5,060 nucleotides of DNA from Holophagaceae bacterium (GCA_003538615.1 DPRT01000064.1:1-5060); one strand, 5' to 3'; positions 1 to 5,060 are shown, counted from the stretch's first letter. A program made the numbers and translations. Notes: generated from the sequence alone by a model not told the origin.

Positions 1-14
1 CTCTCTCTCCGCCA
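1..14 (+). tRNA. 3' end of a probable tRNA-Ser (partial)
   Basis: The first 14 bases read as the 3' end of a tRNA: CTC (end of a T-stem), TCTCTCC (3' acceptor strand, expecting GGAGAGA at the missing 5' end), discriminator G and an encoded CCA. The complete tRNA-Ser at 2271-2361 ends almost identically (CTC, ACTCTCC, G, CCA), and GGAGAG acceptors are typical of bacterial serine tRNAs. An intrinsic terminator starts 13 bases later, as expected after a tRNA gene. The anticodon lies outside the window, so the isoacceptor is unknown. With only 14 bases this is an inference, not a proof. Confidence 0.6.
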
Positions 15-26
15 GAATCGCCTGCA

Positions 27-56
27 AGCTCCTGATGCTTCAGGGGCTTTTTTTTT
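27..56 (+). terminator. Intrinsic terminator after the partial tRNA
   Basis: AGCTCCTGA (27-35) pairs with TCAGGGGCT (40-48) as a 9-bp stem with one U-G wobble around a TGCT loop. It is followed directly by a nine-T run (48-56). This is a textbook rho-independent terminator on the plus strand. It most likely ends the tRNA transcript and separates it from mobB downstream. Confidence 0.85.
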
Positions 57-133
57 CGTCGTTCCCGCCACGGGACTCCGCACCATCATGATGGACGGGA
101 GCATGATTCCCCGGCTGCGCGAAGGGTGTGGAC

Positions 134-634
134 ATGAAAGTGATGGGCCTTGTGGGCTGGAGCGGGAGCGGCAAGACCAGTGCGATGGTGGAGCTGCTGC
201 CGATCATCCGGGAACGGGGGTTCGTCGTCTCGACCATGAAGCACGCCCACCACCGGTTCGATGTGGACAAGCCGGGCAAGGACTCGTTCCGGCACCGGGA
301 GGCCGGGGCCTCGGAAGTGCTGGTCGTCACCTCCTCCCGGTGGGTGCTCATGCATGAATCCAGGGAGGAGCCCGAACCCAGCATCGAAGCCCTCATCGAG
401 CGCATGACGCCCGTGGACCTGCTCCTCATCGAGGGGTTCAAGACCCACCGCCACCCCAAGCTGGAGATCCACCGCCAGTCGGAAGGCAAGCCCCTCCTGC
501 ACCCGGAGGACCCCGAGATCGTGGCCGTGGCCAGCGATTGCCTCCTGCCCGGTTTGAAGGTCCCCCGGCTGGATCTGAACGATCCTGCCGCCATCGCCGA
601 TTTCATCCTCGTCCACACGGGGTTGCAGGCCTAG
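134..634 (+). CDS. mobB: Molybdopterin-guanine dinucleotide biosynthesis adapter protein MobB
   Basis: MobB is a small cytoplasmic GTP-binding P-loop protein that assists MobA in attaching GMP to molybdopterin, giving the MGD form of the cofactor used by DMSO reductase-family enzymes. The 166-residue product, a usual length for stand-alone MobB, starts with a beta strand and Walker A motif GWSGSGKT (residues 8-15). It then has the family hallmarks KHAHH followed by D-x-DKPGKDSFRHREAGA, and the LLLIEGFK...PKLEIHR segment that contains the Walker B-like strand. A GTG at 128 is possible, but the AAGGG at 122-126 sits 7 bases before the ATG at 134 and would be too close to the GTG, so ATG is preferred. 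No mobA, moeA or molybdoenzyme gene is visible; the only neighbour on this strand is pepD, 114 bases downstream, so they need not form an operon. Family assignment is secure from motifs. Confidence 0.93.
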   Translation: MKVMGLVGWSGSGKTSAMVELLPIIRERGFVVSTMKHAHHRFDVDKPGKDSFRHREAGASEVLVVTSSRWVLMHESREEPEPSIEALIERMTPVDLLLIEGFKTHRHPKLEIHRQSEGKPLLHPEDPEIVAVASDCLLPGLKVPRLDLNDPAAIADFILVHTGLQA

Positions 635-670
635 CAATCCATGCCGATCCCGGGGAGATCGCTCCCACCC

Positions 671-684
671 GTGATTCCGGTCAC
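671..684. promoter_or_regulatory. Candidate CRP/FNR-family operator upstream of pepD
   Basis: The dyad GTGATTCCGGTCAC has the form GTGA-N6-TCAC, the core of operators bound by CRP-type regulators; flanking C and G extend it to 5-bp arms. Its centre is at 677.5. A -10-like hexamer TACAGT at 707-712 would place the transcription start near 719, which puts the dyad centre at about -41.5, the class II activator position. No recognisable -35 box lies at the right distance, as is common for activator-dependent promoters. Seen: the dyad and hexamer. Inferred: their function. A chance dyad in GC-rich DNA, or a small hairpin in the mobB 3' region, are alternatives. Confidence 0.35.
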
Positions 685-706
685 GCCCTGGCCCCCCCGT
701 GGCCGG

Positions 707-712
707 TACAGT
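707..712 (+). promoter_or_regulatory. Possible pepD -10 element
   Basis: TACAGT matches the TATAAT consensus at four of six positions. It would give a leader of about 30 bases containing the GGAGG ribosome binding site at 740-744. The -35 region is overlapped by the GTGA-N6-TCAC dyad at 671-684. Nearby TTGACG (712-717) resembles a -35 box, but nothing -10-like lies 16-18 bases after it. Prediction only. Confidence 0.25.
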
Positions 713-748
713 TGACGGAACCGCCCCGGCGAGGGGCACGGAGGTTTT

Positions 749-2194
749 GTGGACGCCCTGCTCGAATCCCTCGAACCGAAGACCATGTGGTCCTATTTCC
801 TGGAACTGTCGAAGATCCCCCGCGGATCCAAGAACGAGGCCGCCGCCGCCGACTGGGTGGCCGATCAGGCCAAGGCCCTGGGCTGCGACGTCGAGCGCGA
901 CGCGGTCGGCAACGTGATCATCCGCAAGAAGGCCACGCCCGGCAAGGAAGGGCGCCCCACCACCTGCCTCCAGGCCCACGTGGACATGGTCTGCGAGAAG
1001 AACGAAGGCACCGAGCACGACTTCCTCAAGGATCCCATCCAGCTGGTGCGCGACGGCGACCTGCTGCGGGCCAAGGGCACCACCCTGGGCGCGGACAACG
1101 GCATCGGCGTGGCCGCGGCGCTGGCGGTGCTCGCCAGCAAGGACATCGCCCACGGCCCCATCGAGGCCCTGATCACCATCGACGAGGAGACCGGCCTCAC
1201 GGGCGCCAACGGGCTGCAGGCGGGCCGCCTCAAGGCCAAGTTCCTCCTCAACCTCGACAGCGAGGAGGAGGGCTTCCTCACCATCGGCTGTGCCGGCGGC
1301 GTGGATACCATCGTCTCCCGCAAGCTCACCCGCGCCTCGGCCCCCGCGGGCAGCCGCGCCTACCGCCTGAAGGTGTTCGGCCTCAAGGGCGGCCACTCCG
1401 GCATCGACATCCACGCGGGCCGCGGCAACGCCATCCGCCTGCTGGCCCAGCTGCTGGACGCCACCAGCGGCTTCGGCTTCGCCCTCGCGTCCATCAAGGG
1501 CGGCAACAAGCGCAACGCCATCCCCCGCGAGGCCTCGGCCATGATCTTCCTGGATCCCGCGAAGGAGGCGGCCTTCAAGGCGGCCCTGGCGGAACACGAG
1601 GCCCACTGGCGTGCGGCCCTCGGCGCCTTCGATCCCGGCCTCCACCTGGCCCTGGAAGCGGGCGAGGCCGCCCAGGCCATGTCCCCCGCCGACGCCCATG
1701 CGCTCATCCAGCTGCTGCTCTCCCTGCCCCACGGCGTCGAGGCCATGAGCCCCGACATCAAGGGCCTGGTGCAGACCTCCACGAACCTGGGCGTCATCGA
1801 CACCCGCGAGAACGACGTCGAGATCAACCTGCTTACCCGCAGCTCCATCGACGCCTCCAAGGTGGCCCTCACCGCGCGCATCGCCGCCACCTGCGCCCTG
1901 GGCGGCTTCGAAGCCCACACCACCGGTGGCTACCCCGGCTGGAAGCCCGAACCCAAGGCCTCCCTGGTCCAGATCGTCCAGGACGCCAATCAGAAGACGT
2001 TCGGCAAGCCCCTGGAGATCATGGCCATCCACGCGGGCCTGGAATGCGGCCTCATCGGCGAGAAGTACGCCGGCATGGAGATGGTGTCCTTCGGCCCCAG
2101 CATGTGGGATGTCCACACCCCCGACGAGCACGTGAGCATCCCCTCCGTGGGCAACTTCTGGAAGCTCCTGACCTCCGTCCTGGAAGCGGTGTAG
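749..2194 (+). CDS. pepD: Aminoacyl-histidine dipeptidase / cytosol nonspecific dipeptidase (peptidase family M20C)
   Basis: PepD is a cytoplasmic, di-zinc, homodimeric exopeptidase that cleaves Xaa-His and many other dipeptides, recycling amino acids. The 481-residue product is nearly the same length as E. coli PepD and alignable by eye along its whole length. Zinc and catalytic residues of M20C are all visible: H77 and catalytic D79 in LQAHVDMV, D116 in GTTLGADNGIG, catalytic E146 and ligand E147 in TIDEETG, D170 in NLDSEEEG, and H456 in HTPDEHV. The lid/dimerisation domain motif GLKGGHSG (H216) and the NAIPREA segment are also present. The GTG start has GGAGG four bases upstream and gives an N-terminus that matches the family (LEPKTMWSYF like E. 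coli SPQPLWDIF). ATG at 785 would delete that part. A possible activator-dependent promoter lies in the 114-base gap after mobB, and a strong hairpin follows the stop. Codons are very GC-rich. Confidence 0.95.
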   Translation: MDALLESLEPKTMWSYFLELSKIPRGSKNEAAAADWVADQAKALGCDVERDAVGNVIIRKKATPGKEGRPTTCLQAHVDMVCEKNEGTEHDFLKDPIQLVRDGDLLRAKGTTLGADNGIGVAAALAVLASKDIAHGPIEALITIDEETGLTGANGLQAGRLKAKFLLNLDSEEEGFLTIGCAGGVDTIVSRKLTRASAPAGSRAYRLKVFGLKGGHSGIDIHAGRGNAIRLLAQLLDATSGFGFALASIKGGNKRNAIPREASAMIFLDPAKEAAFKAALAEHEAHWRAALGAFDPGLHLALEAGEAAQAMSPADAHALIQLLLSLPHGVEAMSPDIKGLVQTSTNLGVIDTRENDVEINLLTRSSIDASKVALTARIAATCALGGFEAHTTGGYPGWKPEPKASLVQIVQDANQKTFGKPLEIMAIHAGLECGLIGEKYAGMEMVSFGPSMWDVHTPDEHVSIPSVGNFWKLLTSVLEAV

Positions 2195-2202
2195 CCCTTC
2201 CG

Positions 2203-2236
2203 ATCACGGCCCTTGGCTGAAGCCAGGGGCCGTGAT
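2203..2236 (+). terminator. Long hairpin downstream of pepD
   Basis: ATCACGGCCCTTGGCT (2203-2218) and AGCCAGGGGCCGTGAT (2221-2236) form a 16-bp inverted repeat with a single G-U wobble, starting 8 bases after the pepD stop. Such a GC-rich stem probably terminates or stabilises the pepD message. The following bases (AGCCTTGTTGCTT) are only partly T-rich, so intrinsic termination is less certain than for the two tRNA terminators in this window. It may instead act as a 3' stabiliser. Confidence 0.6.
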
Positions 2237-2245
2237 AGCCTTGTT

Positions 2246-2267
2246 GCTTCCGCCTTCAGGTGGAAGC
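2246..2267 (+). repeat. Second inverted repeat just before tRNA-Ser
   Basis: GCTTCCGCC (2246-2254) and GGTGGAAGC (2259-2267) can form a 9-bp stem with one G-U pair around a TTCA loop. It ends three bases before the mature 5' end of tRNA-Ser. It could be a second terminator-like stem behind pepD, or a 5' leader hairpin of the pre-tRNA. The sequence does not distinguish these, and no convincing tRNA promoter is visible between pepD and the tRNA. Confidence 0.4.
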
Positions 2268-2270
2268 CAT

Positions 2271-2361
2271 GGAGAGTTGTCCGAGTGGTTTAAGGAGCAC
2301 GCCTGGAAAGTGTGTGTAGGTCAAAAGCCTACCGAGGGTTCGAATCCCTCACTCTCCGCCA
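2271..2361 (+). tRNA. tRNA-Ser (anticodon GGA)
   Basis: A complete 91-base class II tRNA. Acceptor GGAGAGT (2271-2277) pairs perfectly with ACTCTCC (2351-2357), followed by discriminator G and encoded CCA. The D-stem is TCC/GGA, and the anticodon stem CACGC/GTGTG encloses loop CTGGAAA with anticodon GGA at 2305-2307, reading UCC and UCU serine codons. The long variable arm GTAGG/CCTAC (2316-2320 with 2328-2332) is diagnostic of tRNA-Ser and its serine identity. The T-arm is GAGGG-TTCGAAT-CCCTC. All arms fold without mismatches apart from a G-U in the anticodon stem. A terminator follows within ten bases, so it is probably transcribed alone. Confidence 0.98.
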
Positions 2362-2367
2362 GAGCTG

Positions 2368-2400
2368 AAGCCCGCTGCCCAGAGTGGTTGCGGGCTTTTC
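2368..2400 (+). terminator. Intrinsic terminator of tRNA-Ser
   Basis: AAGCCCGC (2368-2375) pairs perfectly with GCGGGCTT (2390-2397), with an inner CCA/TGG extension, and runs into TTTT (2396-2399). It begins seven bases after the tRNA CCA end. The A residues at the base of the stem could also help stop the convergent transcript of the minus-strand response regulator that ends at 2490, but the minus side lacks a clean T run. Confidence 0.75.
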
Positions 2401-2489
2401 TCCGTGTCGCGGAATCCATGGAATCGCCACAAGGCCATGCGCGACGACATCGCCTGCCTGCTCACAGGCTCCGGATTTGAGGGCAGACC

Positions 2490-3560
2490 CTAATCCGCAT
2501 GGGCGTCGAAGATATCGCGGAATGTGGTGTGGTTCCGCTTGAAGGTGTCGAGTACGGCCGGGTCGAAATGCCGGGGGAGGATCCGGCCATCTCCGTGCGA
2601 GATGATGTCCATGGTCCTGTGATGATCCAGCGCGGGCTTGTAGGGGCGCTTGCTTCGAAGGGCATCGTAGATATCACCGATGGTCATGATGCGGGCTGAA
2701 AGCGGAATCGCCTCGCCCCGCTTGCCGCCCGGATAGCCGCTGCCATCCCAGCATTCGTGGTGATTCAGCGCGATCTCGGCGGCCATCCGGAGGTGGGGAG
2801 ACTGGCTGTTGCCTAGAATCCTGAAACCGATCATTGAGTGCCCCTTCATGATCTCCCACTCGTCTGGTGTGAAACCATTGGATTTGAGCAGCACATGGTC
2901 GGGGATGCCGATCTTTCCGATGTCGTGCATTGGGCTGGAGAAGAAGATCATTTCCACGAATGCCGGATCCAGACCAAGCATCAATGCCAGTTCCCGGCTG
3001 TAGAAGCTGATGCGTTTGACGTGGGCGCCCGTGTCCTCATCCTTGTATTCTGCGGCACGCGTCATCGTAAAGATGGTCTCCAGATAGCTGTTCTGGAGGT
3101 CCGTGGTCCTCTCCTTGACCCGCAATTCCAGGACGTCGTTGTGGATGCTCAGCTCTTTCTGCAGCAGGCGCACTTCAAGCAGATTGCGGACCCTGGCCAG
3201 AACCTCGGCCAATTCGAATGGCTTGCTGATGAAATCCTTGGCTCCCGCCCGGAGCGCCCGGAGTTTCTCTCCTGGCTGGGCCGTGATGACGATGACCGGC
3301 AGATAGCTCCCTGGCCTGATCAACTTGAGGTTTTCCATCACCTGGAATCCATCCATGCAGGGCATCAGCAGGTCCAGGAGGATGAGGTCGTAGTCGTTCA
3401 CTGCGTAGAGCGCGGATACCTCGCACGGGTCCATGGTGGTGGCGAGGCGGAGGAATCCAGCTCCTTGCAGCATCTGTTCGAGCAGGATGACGTTGGGCTC
3501 CTGATCATCCACGATCAGGATCCGGCCATGCAGGATGTCGGCAGGGTTGATCATGGCCAT
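2490..3560 (-). CDS. Response regulator with HD-GYP domain, probable c-di-GMP phosphodiesterase (RpfG-like)
   Basis: A 356-residue cytoplasmic two-component regulator. Residues about 12-127 form a REC domain with acidic pair D18-D19, phosphoacceptor D63 (LLDLLMPCMDG), T93 and K113 (ISKPF). A helical linker, probably coiled coil, spans about 128-165. The HD-GYP domain follows: H180 (GAHVKR), HD pair H212-D213 (MHDIGKIGIPD), H241 (MKGHSMIG), HHECWDGSGYP (267-277) and D296 (IGDIYDALRSKRPYK). All metal and GYP residues are present, so it is expected to hydrolyse c-di-GMP when phosphorylated. No partner histidine kinase is in the window. ATG at 3560 has only a weak GAG five bases upstream. ATG at 3554 (two residues later) overlaps the stop of an upstream open frame as ATGA, so either may be the real start. 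Its base composition is clearly less GC-rich than mobB, pepD and topB. A small 5-bp stem (2456-2469) lies downstream, but no clear terminator. The family is certain; target and process are not known. Confidence 0.95.
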   Translation of the reverse strand: MAMINPADILHGRILIVDDQEPNVILLEQMLQGAGFLRLATTMDPCEVSALYAVNDYDLILLDLLMPCMDGFQVMENLKLIRPGSYLPVIVITAQPGEKLRALRAGAKDFISKPFELAEVLARVRNLLEVRLLQKELSIHNDVLELRVKERTTDLQNSYLETIFTMTRAAEYKDEDTGAHVKRISFYSRELALMLGLDPAFVEMIFFSSPMHDIGKIGIPDHVLLKSNGFTPDEWEIMKGHSMIGFRILGNSQSPHLRMAAEIALNHHECWDGSGYPGGKRGEAIPLSARIMTIGDIYDALRSKRPYKPALDHHRTMDIISHGDGRILPRHFDPAVLDTFKRNHTTFRDIFDAHAD

Positions 3561-3700
3561 GAACGCTCAGGATTTCCCAGCGGGGGTTCGACGCCCCTGA
3601 TATCCGTGGCCAGGGGAAAGGTCAGGCTGGGCCCGGGGTTCCAGGCCCAGCTCAGCTGGTCGAGATCGACCCGTTCCAGGCCGGCAGCCGGATAGAGGGT
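3551..3700 (-). pseudogene. Coding-like start-less fragment upstream of the HD-GYP regulator
   Basis: This frame is open for 49 codons after a TGA at 3703-3701 and ends with TGA at 3553-3551, which overlaps the second ATG of the response regulator (ATGA). The deduced residues include LERVDLDQLSWAW, NPGPSLTFPLATD and IRGVEPPLGN. They read like real protein, and about 34 of 47 inspected codons end in G or C. There is no ATG, GTG or TTG and no SD, and the upstream side is occupied by another gene. The GPSLTFPLA segment faintly resembles the G-x-x-F-x-F-x-L-P-L-A ending of histidine kinases, which would suit a lost partner of the regulator, but this is speculative. It may also be chance openness of GC-rich DNA. 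Confidence 0.27.
3626..3651 (-). repeat. Inverted repeat in the gap after the small membrane protein gene
   Basis: GCTGGGCC (3626-3633) and GGCCCAGC (3644-3651) form a perfect 8-bp stem with a 10-base loop. It lies about 60 bases beyond the stop of the minus-strand membrane protein gene and could terminate or attenuate that transcript before the response regulator. No strong T run follows on either strand, and it overlaps the coding-like fragment, so its role is open. Confidence 0.3.
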
Positions 3701-3708
3701 TCATAGGT

Positions 3709-3930
3709 TCAGCTTTTTCGAGTTCCCATAGCCAGCAGCACCACGCCGCCCATTACCGCGAAGACCCCGAGAACGGGTGGCAGGGGAATGGATCGGGTCT
3801 TGTCGGCCATCACGTGGAGAGATCCGATATCCACCACCTTCTCCCTGGTCGTATAGGTGAAGCCCTGGTAGACGATGGTTGCAATGCCCACTGATACCAG
3901 CAGGACCGCAAGGATGGCATTGGGGTTCAT
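3709..3930 (-). CDS. Small two-helix membrane protein of unknown function
   Basis: A 73-residue protein with hydrophobic helix 1 at about residues 5-22 (AILAVLLVSVGIATIVYQGF), a polar loop of about 28 residues (YTTREKVVDIGSLHVMADK), a SIPLPP turn and helix 2 at about 52-69, ending in basic RKS. This layout, including YQG-x-TYTTREKVVDIG and the IPLPP turn, is that of a small inner-membrane protein I recall as widespread in acidobacteria and proteobacteria without assigned function. No name or role is claimed. The ATG at 3930 has GAGGAAG (3942-3936) five bases upstream. The same frame is open to a TTG at 4017, nine bases after GGGAGG, which would add an arginine-rich 29-residue tail. The shorter form fits the family better. 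The gene lies upstream of the response regulator on the same strand and might be co-transcribed with it. Confidence 0.8.
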   Translation of the reverse strand: MNPNAILAVLLVSVGIATIVYQGFTYTTREKVVDIGSLHVMADKTRSIPLPPVLGVFAVMGGVVLLAMGTRKS

Positions 3931-4023
3931 GGGGACTTCCTCATGTGACATGCGGCGCGAGCGGGCCAGTGACCTTGACCTTCGAGGCCCGTCGCTTCCT
4001 GAGAGTCGCGATTTCAAGCGAAT

Positions 4024-4119
4024 CTACCTCCCTTCCGTCTGTCCCTGAGCTGCGCCTTCAGCGCGAACGGCCATAGCCACGGCGGTGGGTCTCTTTCGGC
4101 CAATGACGTTGCTTCTCAT
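4024..4119 (-). CDS. Possible 31-residue small protein or leader peptide
   Basis: ATG at 4119 is preceded by GGAGG with five bases of spacing, one of the strongest ribosome binding sites in the window. The frame runs 31 codons to TAG at 4026-4024. The peptide is basic and alanine-rich (MRSNVIGRKRPTAVAMAVRA...), with no membrane segment or known motif. The GGGAGG near its end could serve a TTG start at 4017 that reads in frame into the membrane protein gene downstream, so coupling is conceivable. I do not recognise it. Without homologues it may be a chance ORF with a good SD. Confidence 0.27.
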   Translation of the reverse strand: MRSNVIGRKRPTAVAMAVRAEGAAQGQTEGR

Positions 4120-4451
4120 GGGTTCCTCCACCGTTCTGGTTGATCGCCGACGCACCAGCCTCTGCAGCGCAGGGGACCGGGCAGCCATGGGGATGAATTC
4201 GGGCTTCATCTGCAGGAAACCACTCCACTGGGGGAGTGATCTCTGCCTTTGGGTCAGCACTTTTGGGGCCATTGTTCGAATGCACTTGCAGTCTTTGCCT
4301 TACGGAATGCGAATGAAGCCCTCCTATCGGATGGCTCGATCAAGATGATGTGCCGCTCCCGTCAATTCGAGGGATTCACGCCGGTCCGGATCGACCAGGG
4401 CCTGTTTCCAGGCAAGTCCGGGGGCGCCGCAGCCGCTCGGCGAAAAGGGGG
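4120..4451. other. Intergenic stretch without a supportable gene
   Basis: Between the tiny ORF and the topB stop, I see no convincing gene on either strand. The open frames here have no matching SD and no recognisable motif. Composition is low in GC for this window (29 of 60 bases at 4261-4320). Small stems are present: CACTCC/GGAGTG (4221-4226 with 4233-4238) and GCCTG/CAGGC around TTTC (4400-4413), the latter possibly downstream structure of the topB transcript. A minus-strand TTGACG (4365-4360) resembles a -35 box but lacks a good -10. An unrecognised small RNA or a decayed gene cannot be excluded. Confidence 0.5.
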
Positions 4452-5060
4452 TCACTGCCCCTTCGCCACGGGCTCCAGGACGTTGCACGGCGAGCAGCGG
4501 CGGAAGAACTCCCCGCGCCGGGTGCTGGGGAGGATCCGCATGGGCTGGCCGCAGGTGGGACAGGGGGCGCCGTGGACCTGCGGGGCGGGCGCGTCCTGGA
4601 GCTCGGCCACCACGCCGGACACGAAGCCGCGGATGTCGGTCATGAACGCGGCGCGGGTTTCCTCGCCGCGCCGCATGCGCTCCAGGCGGGCCTCCCAGCT
4701 GCCGGTCAGCTCGGCGCTGCGCAGGGCTTCCGCCGGCAGACCCTGGATGAGCCGGATGCCCTTGTCCGTGGGCAACAGGACGTTGCGCTTGCGCTCGATG
4801 TAGGCGCGCTTGATGAGGGTCTCGATCATGTTCGCGCGCGTGGCCGGCGTGCCCAGGCCGCAGTCCCGCATGGCTCCCCGCAGGGCCTCGTCATCCAGGT
4901 CCCGTCCCGCGCCCTGCATGGCCGACAGCAGGTCCCCCTCGCTCATGCGCTTGGGCGGCGTGGTCCTGCCTTCCTTGGGATGCAGGGAGCTGACCTCGAC
5001 GGCGTCGCCCTTCTTCACCACGGGAAGGCCACCCTCGAGGTCATCCTCGGATTCCTCTTC
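4452..5060 (-). CDS. topB: DNA topoisomerase III, C-terminal part (type IA; 5' end outside window)
   Basis: TopB is an ATP-independent type IA topoisomerase that relaxes negatively supercoiled DNA and decatenates replication intermediates in the cytoplasm. The visible 202 residues are open to the window edge. They begin with an acidic stretch (EEESEDDLEGG), then LPVVKKGDAV, SSLHPKEGRTTPPKRMSEGDLLSAM, the highly conserved GLGTPATRANMIETLIKRAYIERK, and LLPTDKGIRLI. The catalytic tyrosine and Toprim domain lie upstream, outside the window. The C-terminus carries one zinc ribbon, CPTC (residues 167-170 of the visible part) and CSPC (189-192), spaced C-x2-C-x18-C-x2-C, followed by about ten residues to TGA at 4454-4452. 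Topoisomerase I (TopA) is the main alternative, but the KEGRTTPPKR-x-SEGDLLSAM context and single ribbon favour TopB. Its base composition matches mobB/pepD rather than the intervening genes. No clear terminator follows. Confidence 0.9.
   Translation of the reverse strand, partial: EEESEDDLEGGLPVVKKGDAVEVSSLHPKEGRTTPPKRMSEGDLLSAMQGAGRDLDDEALRGAMRDCGLGTPATRANMIETLIKRAYIERKRNVLLPTDKGIRLIQGLPAEALRSAELTGSWEARLERMRRGEETRAAFMTDIRGFVSGVVAELQDAPAPQVHGAPCPTCGQPMRILPSTRRGEFFRRCSPCNVLEPVAKGQ

Noticed and set aside
83..94. Perfect 12-bp palindrome CCATCATGATGG upstream of mobB
   Set aside because: It is a single copy with no promoter elements placed around it. It is short enough to occur by chance, so it was not called an operator.
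86..2131. A 681-codon minus-strand open frame opposite mobB and pepD
   Set aside because: It is antisense to two genes with complete family motifs. Its translation is glycine/alanine/aspartate-rich low-complexity sequence with no domain, typical of shadows in GC-rich DNA.
538..2220. A 560-codon plus-strand open frame overlapping pepD in another frame
   Set aside because: Extreme arginine, proline and glycine content and overlap with an unambiguous M20C peptidase mark it as a frame shadow.
2838..3695. A 285-codon plus-strand open frame opposite the response regulator
   Set aside because: No motif is visible, and the opposite strand encodes a complete REC plus HD-GYP protein.
3942..3982. CATGTGACATG palindrome and the GACCTT direct repeat upstream of the small membrane protein gene
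   Set aside because: Both are very short, single occurrences without promoter context. The palindrome abuts the SD but shows no further structure.
2338..4281. Short repeats of the tRNA T-loop (GTTCGAAT at 4274-4281, GGGTTCGA at 3584-3591) as possible attachment sites
   Set aside because: Matches are only 8 bases and do not extend into the rest of the tRNA 3' end. There is no integrase gene, so chance is the better explanation.
4058..4285. A 75-codon minus-strand ORF with GTG start in the low-GC intergenic stretch
   Set aside because: No well-placed SD, no hydrophobic or domain pattern, and it overlaps the better-supported 31-codon frame.

Overview
The window comes from a GC-rich bacterial chromosome. 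Evidence for this is the dense spacing of genes, Shine-Dalgarno (SD) sites, a few GTG starts, tRNAs with encoded CCA ends, and intrinsic terminators. The gene set (MobB, M20C dipeptidase, HD-GYP response regulator, topoisomerase III with a C-terminal zinc ribbon) points to a Gram-negative-type heterotroph. An acidobacterium of the Geothrix/Holophaga kind or a delta-proteobacterium-like lineage would fit, but this is a guess from gene flavour and nothing here decides it.

Left part, plus strand (1-2361). The window opens with the last bases of what looks like a tRNA-Ser, followed by a good intrinsic terminator. Then come mobB (molybdenum cofactor guanylylation adapter) and pepD (aminoacyl-histidine / nonspecific dipeptidase, M20C). 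The mobB-pepD gap holds a GTGA-N6-TCAC dyad placed at -41.5 relative to a plausible -10 element, suggesting a CRP/FNR-family activated promoter for pepD. After pepD there is a 16-bp hairpin, a second hairpin, a complete tRNA-Ser(GGA) and its terminator. The mobB-pepD pair therefore appears to lie between two serine tRNA genes.

Middle part, minus strand (2490-4450). This stretch has visibly lower GC than either flank. It encodes an orphan response regulator with a REC domain and a complete HD-GYP (c-di-GMP phosphodiesterase) domain. Directly upstream of it is a coding-like but start-less fragment that overlaps the regulator start in ATGA fashion. Next is a 73-residue two-helix membrane protein of unknown function. 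Beyond that lie about 430-500 bases with at most one tiny ORF (31 codons, strong SD).

Right part, minus strand (4452-5060). This is the C-terminal 202 residues of DNA topoisomerase III (TopB), with composition back to that of mobB/pepD. Its 5' end lies beyond the window.

No mobile element, integrase, CRISPR or clearly new system is visible. The main points for a second look are the putative activator site before pepD, the fragment upstream of the HD-GYP regulator, and the lower-GC segment between tRNA-Ser and topB.
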